In this document: positions 9,063-18,451 of the stretch, piece after piece
Position numbering within the stretch: position 1 is the stretch's first letter
How the letters are laid out: the number at the start of each line of letters is the position of its first letter
Source of the DNA: Bacilli bacterium
GTDB taxonomy: Bacteria > Bacillota_I > Bacilli_A > RFN20 > CAG-826
Direction: 5' to 3'
DNA: 64,000 bases
Assembly: GCA_017445245.1 (NCBI GenBank)
Contig: JAFSUM010000010.1
Location: 1 to 64,000, forward strand
Made by a program: the position numbers and the translations under genes
Notes under the pieces: generated by a model
What the model was told of the DNA's origin: nothing
Seen by the model: the letters and a program-made list of their open reading frames with translations, nothing else
Databases searched by the model: none

Positions 9063-9758
9063 ATGAGCCGTGCCGATTCCCAGCTAAAATCCGGCTTTTT
9101 TCGTCTTGGAAAGGACATCCCCTATTATTTTGATGATCCGGTATTTACGACATTGCCTCAATTCTATCGTCAATCTATTCATCGCCTTCTCCCTTTTCTG
9201 TGATGAAGAAAGGATTCTCTACCTCGATTGCGATACGCTTGTGAGGGGGGGAGAAACGGGAGTCCATATTTGACGGATCCGGTGCCTTACGAAATGATTC
9301 GGATTCCTTTGGATTCACGGTCAAGGTATTTAAATTCAGGCGTGGTTTTGTTTAATATAAACAAAATGCGTCAAACCGGGGTGGAAACCTTGATGAAAGC
9401 ATATGTCAACTGCTCACGAAATCACAAAGGTCACATTCGATGTTCGGATCAGGATATCCTTAATCTTGTTTATGAAAAGGACCAGGCCTCCGTTGTTGAC
9501 CAAAGGTTTAACGGAATAATTCCCGACACTCGAACCTTTCGCAAAGGCGAATACCGTTGGATCAAAGATAATTCTCGCATTCTTCATTTCACCGACAAAC
9601 GCAAACCATGGAATTCGGCCAATTATTCCAACCGAGCTTTCCTCTTGTATAGCCCATATTATATGGGCAGAGTGCGACGCCTAGCTCGTTTAATCCTTTT
9701 TCGATTTGCCGCCATTGGCCGTACTATTATTTTGGATACAGCCTCGGAGGTGCTATAG
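9063..9758 (+). pseudogene. decayed family 8 glycosyltransferase
   Basis: Remnant of a second GT8. From ATG 9063 one frame reads through LPQFYRQSIHRLLPFL and stops at TGA 9200-9202. The sequence continues in another frame as DEERILYLDCDTL, then shifts again into a long frame (from 9228) carrying YLNSGVVLFNINKMR, CSDQDILNLVYE and RILHFTDKRKPW, the same blocks as the intact GT8 next door. The first 50 or so residues of a normal GT8 and the part just after the DXD motif are missing. At least two frameshifts plus deletions make it non-functional as a GT8, though the 176-residue 3' frame is still open. Confidence 0.8.
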
Positions 9759-10081
9759 CAAAGGTTTTTCGTTTGCCAAAAAGTTTGACAAAAAGACATT
9801 CCACTAACCAGCATAAGACATGAACTTTAGCTATATATATTTTAGAGTGGCTTTGTTTTCATTGTGGGCTAGAATCAAAAGTCCACTTTCCACCTAATTT
9901 GTTTTGCCGTTCAAAACTATGTTTTGAAATCCATCTTTGCTCAAACTCGAATAATATAACCCGACGAATCGAAATATAGTAAACGAAGGTATATACATTT
10001 TATAGATGGGCGCTGTTCTACAAATGCGGAACAGTTGAAAAGAGAAGTCGCGATAACGTCTACCTTGGTTTGGACTCGCAT
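9759..10081. other. gene-free stretch after the GT8 remnant
   Basis: AT-rich spacer between the GT8 remnant and the leftward operon. I see no convincing gene. It holds a small inverted repeat TCAAAAC-TAT-GTTTTGA and a run of alternating TA near 9832; neither has a T-tract that would make it a clear terminator. Confidence 0.5.
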
Positions 10082-11221
10082 TCAGCCCTGTGTCTTACAT
10101 GACAAAACCAGTTCGCAATAATCGATTGCGGTTTCCGCGACGTCACGACCAGCGTCAATCACACATTTATAAGCAATGTTGCGTTGGTTATCCTCGAAAC
10201 TCTTCATGGCTTCTTCGGCCCATTCGGTAGGGCCTAGATCAAGTGAGAGGAACCGGAAATCGTCTCTCAGTTTGACCTCGGGCGGAATGGTGCCTTTAGT
10301 AGCTAAACACGGCAAACCTGAGCATTGCGCTTCGATCAAAACCATGCCGAGTCCTTCGAACTTCGAGGGGAACAAAAAGCAATCAATTCCAGAGTAAAAC
10401 CGACCGATGTCATCAATTTTGGAAATCAGAACACATTTGGAACCCAGACCAATCTCTTTGATTGTCTCTTTTATTTTTGTTTCGAGAGGGCCCCTGCCCA
10501 ATAGTACAAAGCGAGCACCATCATCACGCAGTGCTATCTCGCGAAAAACGTTCAGTAGGAAGAGCTGGTTTTTTTGTGGATCCAAACGGCCGGCAGAGCC
10601 ATACACTCGGTTCTCTGTACCAAATCCAAATTCTCGGCGGAAAGCACTTCGTTTATTTAGTTCAAACCGCATGGCCTCTATTGGAACCCCGTTTTTGATG
10701 ATGGTAGTCTTTTTGCAATCCTTCGAACGGAACCCCCATTTTGCCGCCAACGTCGAACACGCCAAAAATTGATCAACATATTTATGGCAATGACGTTTAT
10801 TCCAAGCAATAGCCGCACGAGCAAGTTTGGATGGCTGTATTCCATAATTTGCATTATGCAAATGTATGATCGTTTTTGGCACGCCATACTTCTTTGCGTA
10901 TTTGGCCATGGCGATTTGATCTAAACATTGAACGTTGCAAACCACAACATCAAATTCATGCGCATGCTCCTCATAAAACGTCTTGATACCTCGGAGATAT
11001 TTCAGGTAGCCTTCCCTTCTTTTGAGTTTCAACGGAAGGATTCGCGCGCCCATCGATTCTAGCCATTCCTGTTTGGCAATGGGTTCATCGTAGACGTTCA
11101 AAAAATCAAACTGAATCTTGGTCCTGTCAATATTTCTATAAATCTCATAAATTATCGATTCAGTCCCACCATAATTGGTCGACATACCCACTTGAAGTAC
11201 TCTTGATATTTTATTGTGCAT
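10082..11221 (-). CDS. family 4 glycosyltransferase
   Basis: GT-B fold enzyme of 379 residues. The N-terminal domain begins RVLQVGMSTNYGGTESIIYEIYRNID, a pattern shared with EpsF/CapJ-like transferases, with FDVVVCNVQCLDQIAMAKYA further on. The C-terminal nucleotide-sugar domain shows GRLDPQKNQLFLLNVF, VLLGRGPLETKIK and the EX7E-type block FPSKFEGLGMVLIEAQ. It is the last gene of the long leftward unit and is separated from the gene before it by 92 bases, so it may have its own promoter. The donor sugar is not predictable. Confidence 0.88.
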   Translation of the reverse strand: MHNKISRVLQVGMSTNYGGTESIIYEIYRNIDRTKIQFDFLNVYDEPIAKQEWLESMGARILPLKLKRREGYLKYLRGIKTFYEEHAHEFDVVVCNVQCLDQIAMAKYAKKYGVPKTIIHLHNANYGIQPSKLARAAIAWNKRHCHKYVDQFLACSTLAAKWGFRSKDCKKTTIIKNGVPIEAMRFELNKRSAFRREFGFGTENRVYGSAGRLDPQKNQLFLLNVFREIALRDDGARFVLLGRGPLETKIKETIKEIGLGSKCVLISKIDDIGRFYSGIDCFLFPSKFEGLGMVLIEAQCSGLPCLATKGTIPPEVKLRDDFRFLSLDLGPTEWAEEAMKSFEDNQRNIAYKCVIDAGRDVAETAIDYCELVLSCKTQG

Positions 11222-11313
11222 ATTTCTTCCTCATGAAAAGATGATCTTTCGAGTCGTTATTTTGCTTTCAAACGAATGAATAGATCAACCGGGCATAACT
11301 AGGCGACTTTGAA

Positions 11314-12609
11314 TCAGAGCCTCGACTCTTGATATTCACCCCCATCATAATTCGGAACATTGAAATTTGTAGCTGTCCTTATAATCTCGGCGTTTACGCT
11401 TTGATTATGATTCGCCTTAGCTAGCAAGATAGCGGACGCACCGAGACTTGCGCGATAGTTGGCATCGCCAACCAACGCTTTGATAGCAGGCTCCAAACCG
11501 TCTTTCTTCGACACATAGCACACGGCATCTGCGTTCCTTTCAAAATAGGAACTAAAGCCACAATAGTTCGGCGCATAAACAAAGAACGGAATGCCCAACG
11601 CTAAGCAATCTGCAATCTTTGAGGAGAAAGCATTTTGTATAAGTGGTTTAGCCTCTGCCGAAAAAGATTCAAAATGTAGCAAAACCGATGCCCGTCGACG
11701 AATACCATCTAGTTGGTCTCGCCCGACAGGCTCGTGAAAAATTACGTTAGAACAGCCACTTAAGAAACTTCTGATTTCATCATCGAGATCATTGGAATAG
11801 ACATCGATTAGTTTGGTTGGACCGACCGATTGAAGCGCCTGAGCAATATCGAGCAGCGATTCAAAGCGATACGGTTTGAGATTCCCAGCATACAACCAGT
11901 TGCCCTTTTCATTAACTTCTTCCACGGGTTTCAATAAAGATGAGGGCATAATGACAGTAACGGGTAAATGAAACTCATCTTCATACATTTTTCCGAGCTT
12001 TTCATGGAAAGCAACGACATGCTTAACATATTTATTGAGTTTAATCGTGGCTTTACGAAGCTTCTTCCTAAGAATACGATCCCAGAAATTCGTTGCAGGA
12101 TGCCAGTACTCATCTTCGCTTGTGAAATAAACGACGGGCAAATCAAAACGTTTTGCAAGGCCCCTCGTGATATCGAACATGAAAGGAGATCTGCCATTCA
12201 TAAACAGAATGACCGTGGGTGCAAAGCCCTCAATCCATCTATAAAACTTCTTTTTATTCCAATATCCCCATTTCCAGATGAAGTCCCTCACATCGTGCCT
12301 AAAGAAAGACTCCTTGCCCTTTACGGACGAATCCTGAACATCCAATGTTTCATCGCAGGCAGGGATTGTCGGATCATCAATTATGGTTCCATCACGCCCC
12401 CCAAAAAGGAAGCCGTGCATCTTTTCAGAATCCGTTAATCGAAAATGTGTCGCTGCCACTCCCCTGTCTGGAAATGTGCTTTGAATATAAAAAGAGGCGA
12501 TATTCGAAACAGGTATTGCCGAAAGTACATTCAAAATCGATAAACCATTCGAATTCGACCTCTTTAGGGCCGTGTTGCTTATAACTAAAACACGTGGCAT
12601 GTCCCCCAT
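11314..12609 (-). CDS. GT-B fold glycosyltransferase-like protein
   Basis: Protein of 431 residues resembling a GT4-like two-domain enzyme. The start PRVLVISNTALKRSNSNGLSILN, the central VVYFTSEDEYW, GNWLYAGNLKPYRFESLLDIA and NAFSSKIADCLALGIPFFVYAP are consistent with a GT-B enzyme. The classic EX7E motif is not clear, so catalytic competence is uncertain. ATG 12609 sits three bases after the transketolase C-subunit stop with AGGAG at proper spacing; a second ATG at 12600 follows GGGGG closely and could be used instead. It belongs to the leftward operon. Confidence 0.75.
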   Translation of the reverse strand: MGDMPRVLVISNTALKRSNSNGLSILNVLSAIPVSNIASFYIQSTFPDRGVAATHFRLTDSEKMHGFLFGGRDGTIIDDPTIPACDETLDVQDSSVKGKESFFRHDVRDFIWKWGYWNKKKFYRWIEGFAPTVILFMNGRSPFMFDITRGLAKRFDLPVVYFTSEDEYWHPATNFWDRILRKKLRKATIKLNKYVKHVVAFHEKLGKMYEDEFHLPVTVIMPSSLLKPVEEVNEKGNWLYAGNLKPYRFESLLDIAQALQSVGPTKLIDVYSNDLDDEIRSFLSGCSNVIFHEPVGRDQLDGIRRRASVLLHFESFSAEAKPLIQNAFSSKIADCLALGIPFFVYAPNYCGFSSYFERNADAVCYVSKKDGLEPAIKALVGDANYRASLGASAILLAKANHNQSVNAEIIRTATNFNVPNYDGGEYQESRL

Positions 12610-12612
12610 GTT

Positions 12613-13509
12613 TTAATCTCCTATTGCCTCAAGAAGTTTATCTTTGGAGAGGCCGACATAATCCCTCATATAGTCCTGCGAACCAATCACAGGAGCATAT
12701 TCGTCGGGCAAGCCGAACTTCAGGACGATCGGATGTTTCACTTTACCCGCGAACATGGACTCAATAATCGATCCTAGCCCACCACGTTTGGAGTGTTCCT
12801 CCACGACAACGACGCGGTCATAACCGCTAAGCTCAGCAGCAATAGTTTGCTCGTTCAACGGCTTGAGCATCGGGGAAGAATAGAAGGCAAAGCCTTTCTC
12901 ACGGGCAACCTCTTTTGCGATGACAGAGATGCCACCATAGGAGAGAACAGCAGTTCCTTTGCCACTAAGCCCCTTGATCATATCTCCAGACTTATATCCC
13001 AAAACCGGATCATCATGGATGGTTCTTGAATCAGGCCTTTCCAAACGGAGCATGGTTGTCCCCTGCTGCTTCAGCATTAACTCCGTAACTAGCTTTGCTT
13101 CATGTTTATCCGAAGGCGTGTAGATGGTTATACCCGGAATCGAAAGAAGAACGGCCATATCCTCGGTTGCGTTATGGCTCATGCCTAATTGACCATAGGT
13201 ATAACCGCCACCAATTTCGACAATCTTGACGTTGGAATCGCTATAAACAGCGTCATTACGAATCTGCTCAAGGCAACGTAGAACAGGAAAGTTGCCGATG
13301 GAATAACAAATAACCTTTTTGCCAGCCATGGCCATGCCCGTGGCCATTTCAATCAATAGTTGCTCGGCAATGCCGACGTTATGAAATCTATCCGGGAACT
13401 CATTTTTGAAAGGGCGTAATACCCCGAAACCTAAATCACCGGTGAGGAGTTCGATAGATTCATCTTCGCGCGCTAACTCAATCAAGCGCTCAACAAATGC
13501 ATCTCTCAT
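12613..13509 (-). CDS. transketolase-like C-terminal subunit
   Basis: The 298-residue partner of the gene before it. It carries the pyrimidine-binding domain of transketolase: NVGIAEQLLIEMATGMAM contains the glutamate that activates ThDP. It is followed by the C-terminal domain (VVVVEEHSKRGGLGSIIES). It overlaps the N-subunit by four bases (ATGA), so the two are made together and should form an alpha2beta2 ThDP enzyme moving two-carbon ketol units. Split transketolases occur in archaea and in some bacterial polysaccharide loci. Here, between sugar-transfer genes and with an SDR nearby, it probably makes an unusual sugar or polyol precursor rather than serving central metabolism; that is inference. 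Confidence 0.88.
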   Translation of the reverse strand: MRDAFVERLIELAREDESIELLTGDLGFGVLRPFKNEFPDRFHNVGIAEQLLIEMATGMAMAGKKVICYSIGNFPVLRCLEQIRNDAVYSDSNVKIVEIGGGYTYGQLGMSHNATEDMAVLLSIPGITIYTPSDKHEAKLVTELMLKQQGTTMLRLERPDSRTIHDDPVLGYKSGDMIKGLSGKGTAVLSYGGISVIAKEVAREKGFAFYSSPMLKPLNEQTIAAELSGYDRVVVVEEHSKRGGLGSIIESMFAGKVKHPIVLKFGLPDEYAPVIGSQDYMRDYVGLSKDKLLEAIGD

Positions 13510-14369
13510 AAGTTCGCGTCCTCCTCGGCATAAGGGTTCTTTAGTTCTTCGGGCTTGTAAGCGAGGAGTTCGCGCCTTGCCCCTTCATATTCATTCCCTT
13601 CGTGTGGGAACCTATAATGCCAAAGCATCTGGTTCATCATAAATGAAATCGGATAGCCCTTTATCGTATCGCACACAATACAAAGAGGTTTCTTATGTTC
13701 AAGCGACATCGAATTTCTCAAAGCCCTAAAATCATGGCCTTTAATGACGTGCGTTTCCCAACTGAAGGCCAAGAATCGTTTCTCGATTGCGTTAGAGGGC
13801 ATGATGTCACCGCTATCCCCCAAGCCCTGTTGGAAGTTTCGGTCAACGAGGACAACTAAGTTAGATAAACCGTCACGTGCAGCCTCAGACATTGCCTCAT
13901 AAACGGAGCCTTCTTGACATTCGCCATCGCCCATCAAAACAAATACACGGTTAGGCCGCTTATCCTTTTGAAAAGCGTATGCGAGGCCAACCCCCACACC
14001 CAACGCATGGCCAAGCGAACCCGTAGATAATTCGATACCAGGATTACCGTGCTTTGTAACATGACCCGACATACAAGACCCATCTTGATAGAACGTTTCT
14101 AAGCGTGCACGAGAATAAAAACCAACATTGGCTAGGCAGGAATATAGAGCTGCACTAGCGTGTCCTTTGCCCATCAGAAAGTAATCCCGATCACTCCAAT
14201 CCGGATTATTGGAATCAATTCGGAGGACCTCGTTATAAAGAACCGCAAGCATGTCGGCGCATGACAAATCTGATCCGATATGGGAGGCATGAGATTTATG
14301 TGTCATCTCAATGCAATCACGGCGGATTAGCCAAGCCAGTTCTTCAGATGTGTAGGGACTATTCTGCAT
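13506..14369 (-). CDS. transketolase-like N-terminal subunit
   Basis: ThDP-pyrophosphate-binding subunit of 287 residues. HKSHASHIGSDLSCADMLAVLYN is the transketolase N-terminal signature, DYFLMGKGHASAALYS follows, and the GDGECQEGSVYEAM...NLVVLVDRN block gives the GDG-X(n)-N motif that holds Mg-ThDP. ATG 14369 was chosen because GGAAC lies eight bases upstream; the longer frame to 14393 lies inside the preceding sugar transferase, which it already overlaps by 11 bases. It works with the C-subunit encoded downstream. Confidence 0.88.
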   Translation of the reverse strand: MQNSPYTSEELAWLIRRDCIEMTHKSHASHIGSDLSCADMLAVLYNEVLRIDSNNPDWSDRDYFLMGKGHASAALYSCLANVGFYSRARLETFYQDGSCMSGHVTKHGNPGIELSTGSLGHALGVGVGLAYAFQKDKRPNRVFVLMGDGECQEGSVYEAMSEAARDGLSNLVVLVDRNFQQGLGDSGDIMPSNAIEKRFLAFSWETHVIKGHDFRALRNSMSLEHKKPLCIVCDTIKGYPISFMMNQMLWHYRFPHEGNEYEGARRELLAYKPEELKNPYAEEDANL

Positions 14370-15021
14370 GCTCGTGTTCCTTAACGTAGTCATCGATAAC
14401 CTTTTGGGGCCCTTTGGGTAGTTTCCTGAACCTAAATATAACCTTTAATACGGTTAATACAAGAATCTCGAAATCAATCCATAGGTTATTGTTGTCATGA
14501 TAATAAAGCTGTAGCTTTAGTTTTAGAGGCCTGACGCTCTCCAAATAGGCTTTATCTGGGTCTTCTGCCGCGGTAAAGACTTTGTATTGGGCAATGTTCG
14601 CCATGGAGGCCCAGTCTGTTATACCGGGTCTATTATCGAGGATCTTAATCTCCTTCTCGGTGTACATATCCGTATATACCCGAAGCTCAGGACGAGGACC
14701 TACGAAAGACATTTGCCCTAAAAACACATTGATGAGCTGAGGCAACTCATCTAGCTTTGTTTTCCTAAGGAAGTGCCCCCACTTCGTTATGCGAGGATCT
14801 TTATCCCCCACATTCCATTTGCCATGGCCTTCGGCGTCTTTGACCATAGATCGGAACTTGAAGATCCGAAACTCTTTGCCGTTCTTGCCTACGCGCGGGC
14901 CGCGAAAGAAGACACCACCTCTTGAAGAACAACCGGTGATGATCGCGAGGATGAGAAAAACCGGGCTGGCAACCATTAAGCCAATGAAAGAGAGCAGGAT
15001 ATCTAAAACGCGTTTCACCAT
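14359..15021 (-). CDS. initiating sugar-1-phosphate transferase (bacterial sugar transferase family)
   Basis: Membrane enzyme of 220 residues that starts a lipid-linked glycan by moving a sugar-1-phosphate from a nucleotide sugar to undecaprenyl phosphate. One N-terminal hydrophobic helix (LDILLSFIGLMVASPVFLILAIIT) is followed by the family blocks FFRGPRVGKNGKEFRIFKFRSM, RITKWGHFLRKTKLDELPQLINVFLGQMSFVGPRP and RPGITDWASM. The ATG at 15021 has AGGTGA eight bases upstream; a GTG at 15033 overlapping the preceding stop is less well placed. It is one of two such initiators in the window (the other at 43.2 kb). Confidence 0.93.
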   Translation of the reverse strand: MVKRVLDILLSFIGLMVASPVFLILAIITGCSSRGGVFFRGPRVGKNGKEFRIFKFRSMVKDAEGHGKWNVGDKDPRITKWGHFLRKTKLDELPQLINVFLGQMSFVGPRPELRVYTDMYTEKEIKILDNRPGITDWASMANIAQYKVFTAAEDPDKAYLESVRPLKLKLQLYYHDNNNLWIDFEILVLTVLKVIFRFRKLPKGPQKVIDDYVKEHEHAE

Positions 15022-15029
15022 CTCATCAG

Positions 15030-15848
15030 TCACCTAAGCAAATAGGGAATAGGCAGGAAAGGGGAAACGGCCCGATAAAACGTTCTATAAATGGCCCTCC
15101 ACAAACGAAGTAAACGAGAAAGTTTTTTTGCTGGCAAAGGCACATAATCAAAAACCCTTATTTCTTGAATGCCCAACTGTTCAATTTGGGCCATCACCTC
15201 TTTCGTGGGACGAATAGCGCCCCGGCAAAGCACGCCTCCTGTTGGATAGCTAAATGCTGGCTGTTCATGCGGCGCCAGCCTCAAATAATGGCATCGCATA
15301 AAAGAGGATCTTTCGGTTCCATAATGTTCAAACGCCCAAGCGCTTTCGCCAACACGCAGAACTCTCCGTAAGCAAGATACGCGCCATATCCCTATTTGAG
15401 TAGAAACTCGATATAGATCCTTTTTTGCTACCAAGGAGAAGGAAGAGCATCCGCAGCCGGAAACCTCTGCGCTCGCTTCGTTTAGATTGATAAATGCGAT
15501 GGAACTATCATTACGAATACATGCGTATGCTTTTTGTAACAACGAAATATTAACTGGTTTATTCAGCCAAAAATCATCAAGAGCAAAAAGGATAAACTCC
15601 TCGTTCATCGCACAAATTGTTTTTAGTAATCGGGTTGAGAAAGACTTGTTTTCGTATTTGTCCGGCAAGCGCCAAACAAGACGATCAGCAATGTCGATGC
15701 AAACTTTGCTGTCGGTCGTGTAAATGGGGCCGCTGTGTGCGGGGAAAAAACGTTTCCAGAAAAAGAAGAAGCCTTTGGAAAGAGGCCTATACCTCGGACA
15801 AGTCGAATAAACCAAAGGGATGCTGCAGGCGACAAATGCGTTATCCAC
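15030..15848 (-). CDS. putative glycosyltransferase, unassigned family
   Basis: Protein of 272 residues from a GTG at 15848 that overlaps the end of the upstream GT2; the ribosome site AAGGAGGG lies about ten bases before it, inside that gene. CSIPLVYSTCPRYRPLS and EEFILFALDDFWLNKPVN (a DD motif in the place of DXD) resemble small GT-A proteins of polysaccharide loci. No family name can be given with confidence. The C-terminus is basic and ends a few bases before the sugar transferase, in the same operon. An alternative ATG start at 15908 would overlap the upstream gene by 68 bases. Confidence 0.6.
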   Translation of the reverse strand: MDNAFVACSIPLVYSTCPRYRPLSKGFFFFWKRFFPAHSGPIYTTDSKVCIDIADRLVWRLPDKYENKSFSTRLLKTICAMNEEFILFALDDFWLNKPVNISLLQKAYACIRNDSSIAFINLNEASAEVSGCGCSSFSLVAKKDLYRVSTQIGIWRVSCLRRVLRVGESAWAFEHYGTERSSFMRCHYLRLAPHEQPAFSYPTGGVLCRGAIRPTKEVMAQIEQLGIQEIRVFDYVPLPAKKLSRLLRLWRAIYRTFYRAVSPFLPIPYLLR

Positions 15849-16845
15849 GTTTCTTCGCCCTCCTTTGCCGGGCCTTGGGGCTAAACAACCACCGTCCCAG
15901 AAAAACATAAAAAAGACGAGGGAAACGCAAGGTCGCGCGAGCGGCGACTCCGCAGAATGGTTGTTCTAACTTACTATAGGACAGCACCTGTTTACGATAG
16001 AACTCCGCTTTTCCATCGATGGGGTGTCGGAACGAATACATCCCACAATAATAGGAAAGACAACTTGCAATAGCCGACTTCAGCGCTTTATCTCTGACCA
16101 TCTTTTCAGCGTTTTTGTTCCGAACTATTTCAAAAATGCGATTGGAGACGAAAAGTCGCTCCAAATGAGTGGCATTGAGCCAATCAGCACCCTGAAAGAC
16201 AGTGTCAGAATCAGGGGACGTTCTATAACAGTAAAGCGGCAAACTAATTATGACCATTTCACGGACATTCAAATATAGTTCCATGAAAAAAAGCCTGTCT
16301 TCCATAGTTCTAATCGTTTCATTAAAACGAAGCTTACCTATCGTATCTTTTAAAATGAGGTGCTCCCAAGGGCCAATTCTTCCAGCGTTGCAAAACGCAT
16401 AATACGGATTGGAAGAAATAAGCGTGTATTCTCCGTTGGCGTTACTAAAAGAAGAAAGCGGAACGCCGTTTTCATCAACGCGCTCCCCTTCTCCGATGGC
16501 GATAGAAGCGTTTGGAAATCTATCAAAGACAGATAGCAAAGCCTCGAGGTAATTAGGTTTTACATAATCATCGGAGTCGACGAAGCAAATGAATTTACCT
16601 TTTGCCATATCGATTCCAAAATTACGTGCAGCACATTTCCCTATTCCATCTTTGTAAACATATATAATGCGAGAATCCGTCGACGAAACTCGCTCAGCCA
16701 AAACGCTATGCGAGCCTTGTGAATTGTCGATCAGTAATAATTCAAAATCTGAAAACGTTTGCTGCAAAAAGGAGCTTACGCACTCAGATAGATAAGGGTC
16801 GTTCTTTTTATAATGCGGCAGGATGACCGAGATGAGTGGCATACG
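15841..16845 (-). CDS. family 2 glycosyltransferase
   Basis: GT2 enzyme of 334 residues with all canonical blocks: MPLISVILPHYKKNDPYLSE, FELLLIDNSQG, AARNFGIDMAKGKFICFVDSDDYV (DSDD metal site near residue 90) and ETIRTMEDRLF. ATG 16845 is two bases after the SDR stop, with GGAGGAG upstream inside that gene, and is preferred to the ATG at 16866. The last 70 residues are basic and aromatic, suggesting membrane contact. It overlaps the following GT-like gene by eight bases. Confidence 0.9.
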   Translation of the reverse strand, partial: RMPLISVILPHYKKNDPYLSECVSSFLQQTFSDFELLLIDNSQGSHSVLAERVSSTDSRIIYVYKDGIGKCAARNFGIDMAKGKFICFVDSDDYVKPNYLEALLSVFDRFPNASIAIGEGERVDENGVPLSSFSNANGEYTLISSNPYYAFCNAGRIGPWEHLILKDTIGKLRFNETIRTMEDRLFFMELYLNVREMVIISLPLYCYRTSPDSDTVFQGADWLNATHLERLFVSNRIFEIVRNKNAEKMVRDKALKSAIASCLSYYCGMYSFRHPIDGKAEFYRKQVLSYSKLEQPFCGVAARATLRFPRLFYVFLGRWLFSPKARQRRAKKRG

Positions 16846-16846
16846 T

Positions 16847-17611
16847 TTACATCGCTCCTCCATCAATTGGAATATTGGACCCCACGATAAAGGAGGATTT
16901 ATCGGACGCTAAGAAGAGGACTAAGTTTGCAATCTCTTCCGGCGTTCCAAATCTCCCAATGGCTTGATGATGGGATAAGAAGTCCTCAACCTTTGGTTCT
17001 TTGTTTTTAATGGCTTGGTCCCAATAACCGCCTTCAAAGGTAACTGCGCCAGGCATAACTGAATTCAGACAGATACCGTGTTTAGCAACCTGACGGCCGG
17101 CAGCAGTAACATAGGCGTTAAGGAATTCTTTTGATGCCCCGTAAAGCGGATTGCCCCGTAAATTCTTGGAGGAAATAGACGACACATGAACGATATGCCC
17201 CTTAATTCCATTTTTGATCATGGACTGTATAAATACGGCGTTCATTTGGATGGATGCTAAGGCGTTAACATTCAATGCATTTAAATAATCTTCATCGCTT
17301 CCGAAGATGTCACGAGATACAAGGGACGTGCCAACGTTTTGCACTACTACATCAAATGGGCCATATTCTTTTTCAAGTCGCTCAGCGAGTGCGCGTGAGT
17401 TTTGGGTGATGTCTGCACAAACGGTGACGGCATTTAAGGCCCTGGCAGAATTGCACTCTTTCCACAAATTTGCTAGAAGATTCTCACTGCGAGCCACTAG
17501 AACAAGGCCGCAGCCTTCTTGGGCAAAGCTCAAAGAAATTGCCTTTCCAATCCCTTTGGAAGCCCCAACTATAAGTGCATTCTTTCCTAAAAGACCCAAA
17601 TCAAACATCAT
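16847..17611 (-). CDS. short-chain dehydrogenase/reductase
   Basis: NAD(P)-dependent SDR of 254 residues. It shows ALIVGASKGIGKAIS (TGxxxGxG type), an altered QNVG in place of NNAG, HVSSIS and YGASKEF (the catalytic Ser, Tyr and Lys), and the C-terminal SSFIVGSNIPIDGGAM. Similarity to FabG-type proteins is general for the family. In this operon, with a split transketolase, it more likely reduces a keto-sugar or keto-polyol than a fatty-acyl chain; that is inference. Start 17611 follows GAGGGGAGA and the upstream stop by two bases; a second ATG lies three bases further. Confidence 0.88.
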   Translation of the reverse strand: MMFDLGLLGKNALIVGASKGIGKAISLSFAQEGCGLVLVARSENLLANLWKECNSARALNAVTVCADITQNSRALAERLEKEYGPFDVVVQNVGTSLVSRDIFGSDEDYLNALNVNALASIQMNAVFIQSMIKNGIKGHIVHVSSISSKNLRGNPLYGASKEFLNAYVTAAGRQVAKHGICLNSVMPGAVTFEGGYWDQAIKNKEPKVEDFLSHHQAIGRFGTPEEIANLVLFLASDKSSFIVGSNIPIDGGAM

Positions 17612-17613
17612 TA

Positions 17614-18447
17614 TTATCTCCCCTCTTTTGGCCAAACGTCGCCAAGCGCATTATATTGATTGCGGACGTACAAATAATGCCCTAATTTTGCATGTCTTTT
17701 GACTTCAAGAAAACTCATACTAAATTCTTTTCGATATTTGACATACATCCTCAATAAGGCCAACCCCCATAAATTGCCATAAAGATGGGAATAAACAAAT
17801 CCCTTCGTAACGAAGTACCTTTTGTCATAAGATTCGAACCATGTGGATTGTTTGGTTTCTTTCACCTCGCACACAAAAAAAGGATCAAGATAAACGTGGT
17901 CCGTAGCTTTGCATAAATCATAAAGGAACACGCTGTCTTCACCATTGTAAAGATAGTTTGGAGCTCCGAGACTTTCGTTAAACCTAACACTGAGTCGGCG
18001 AAGTTTTTCGCACTTAAATGACAAACCCCACATTCCGAGACTAGATAAATCCCTAAACGATGCTTTTTTATGGCTTCGAGTATGAGCACCAACCGGATTC
18101 CAATAATCACGTCTTGTATTAAAACGAATGAAGTCCGCTTCTGGCAAGGAAGAATAGGCACATAAAATATGAGTGGGATATTCCGGCGCGAGAACGCAAT
18201 CATCGTCAATGAACAAGCCAATATCCGCATTGGCCCTCCTGATCAACTCGTTGCGCGCGCGCGAAACACCACGCCATTCCGTTTCAACCACTTTAATTTG
18301 ATGATCTTGGTAGCAAAGCTCGTATTCGGCAGACTTTCCGGTTTGATTTAGGAAAATCGCATCGGTCTGGATATTAAGAAAATCGCAAAGTTCGACGATA
18401 TCTTCCTTCGATTTGTTCAGACAAGGGACAAGGACCTGAATAGTCAC
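17614..18447 (-). CDS. family 2 glycosyltransferase
   Basis: Protein of 277 residues with a GT2-like N-terminal domain: IQVLVPCLNKSKEDIVEL, RGVSRARNELIRRANADIGLFIDDDCVLAPEY (IDDDC is the metal site) and YNGEDSVFLYDL. The first strand differs from the usual SVIIP start, and the enzyme belongs to the group whose early residues read like a two-finger nucleotide site. It is four bases downstream of the ABC flippase and two bases upstream of the SDR, in the leftward operon. Donor and acceptor unknown. Confidence 0.82.
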   Translation of the reverse strand: MTIQVLVPCLNKSKEDIVELCDFLNIQTDAIFLNQTGKSAEYELCYQDHQIKVVETEWRGVSRARNELIRRANADIGLFIDDDCVLAPEYPTHILCAYSSLPEADFIRFNTRRDYWNPVGAHTRSHKKASFRDLSSLGMWGLSFKCEKLRRLSVRFNESLGAPNYLYNGEDSVFLYDLCKATDHVYLDPFFVCEVKETKQSTWFESYDKRYFVTKGFVYSHLYGNLWGLALLRMYVKYRKEFSMSFLEVKRHAKLGHYLYVRNQYNALGDVWPKEGR

Positions 18448-18451
18448 GATA

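Noticed and set aside
16847-17611. FabG (3-oxoacyl-ACP reductase) as the name of the SDR
   Set aside because: General SDR similarity only; the glycan operon context argues against fatty-acid synthesis.
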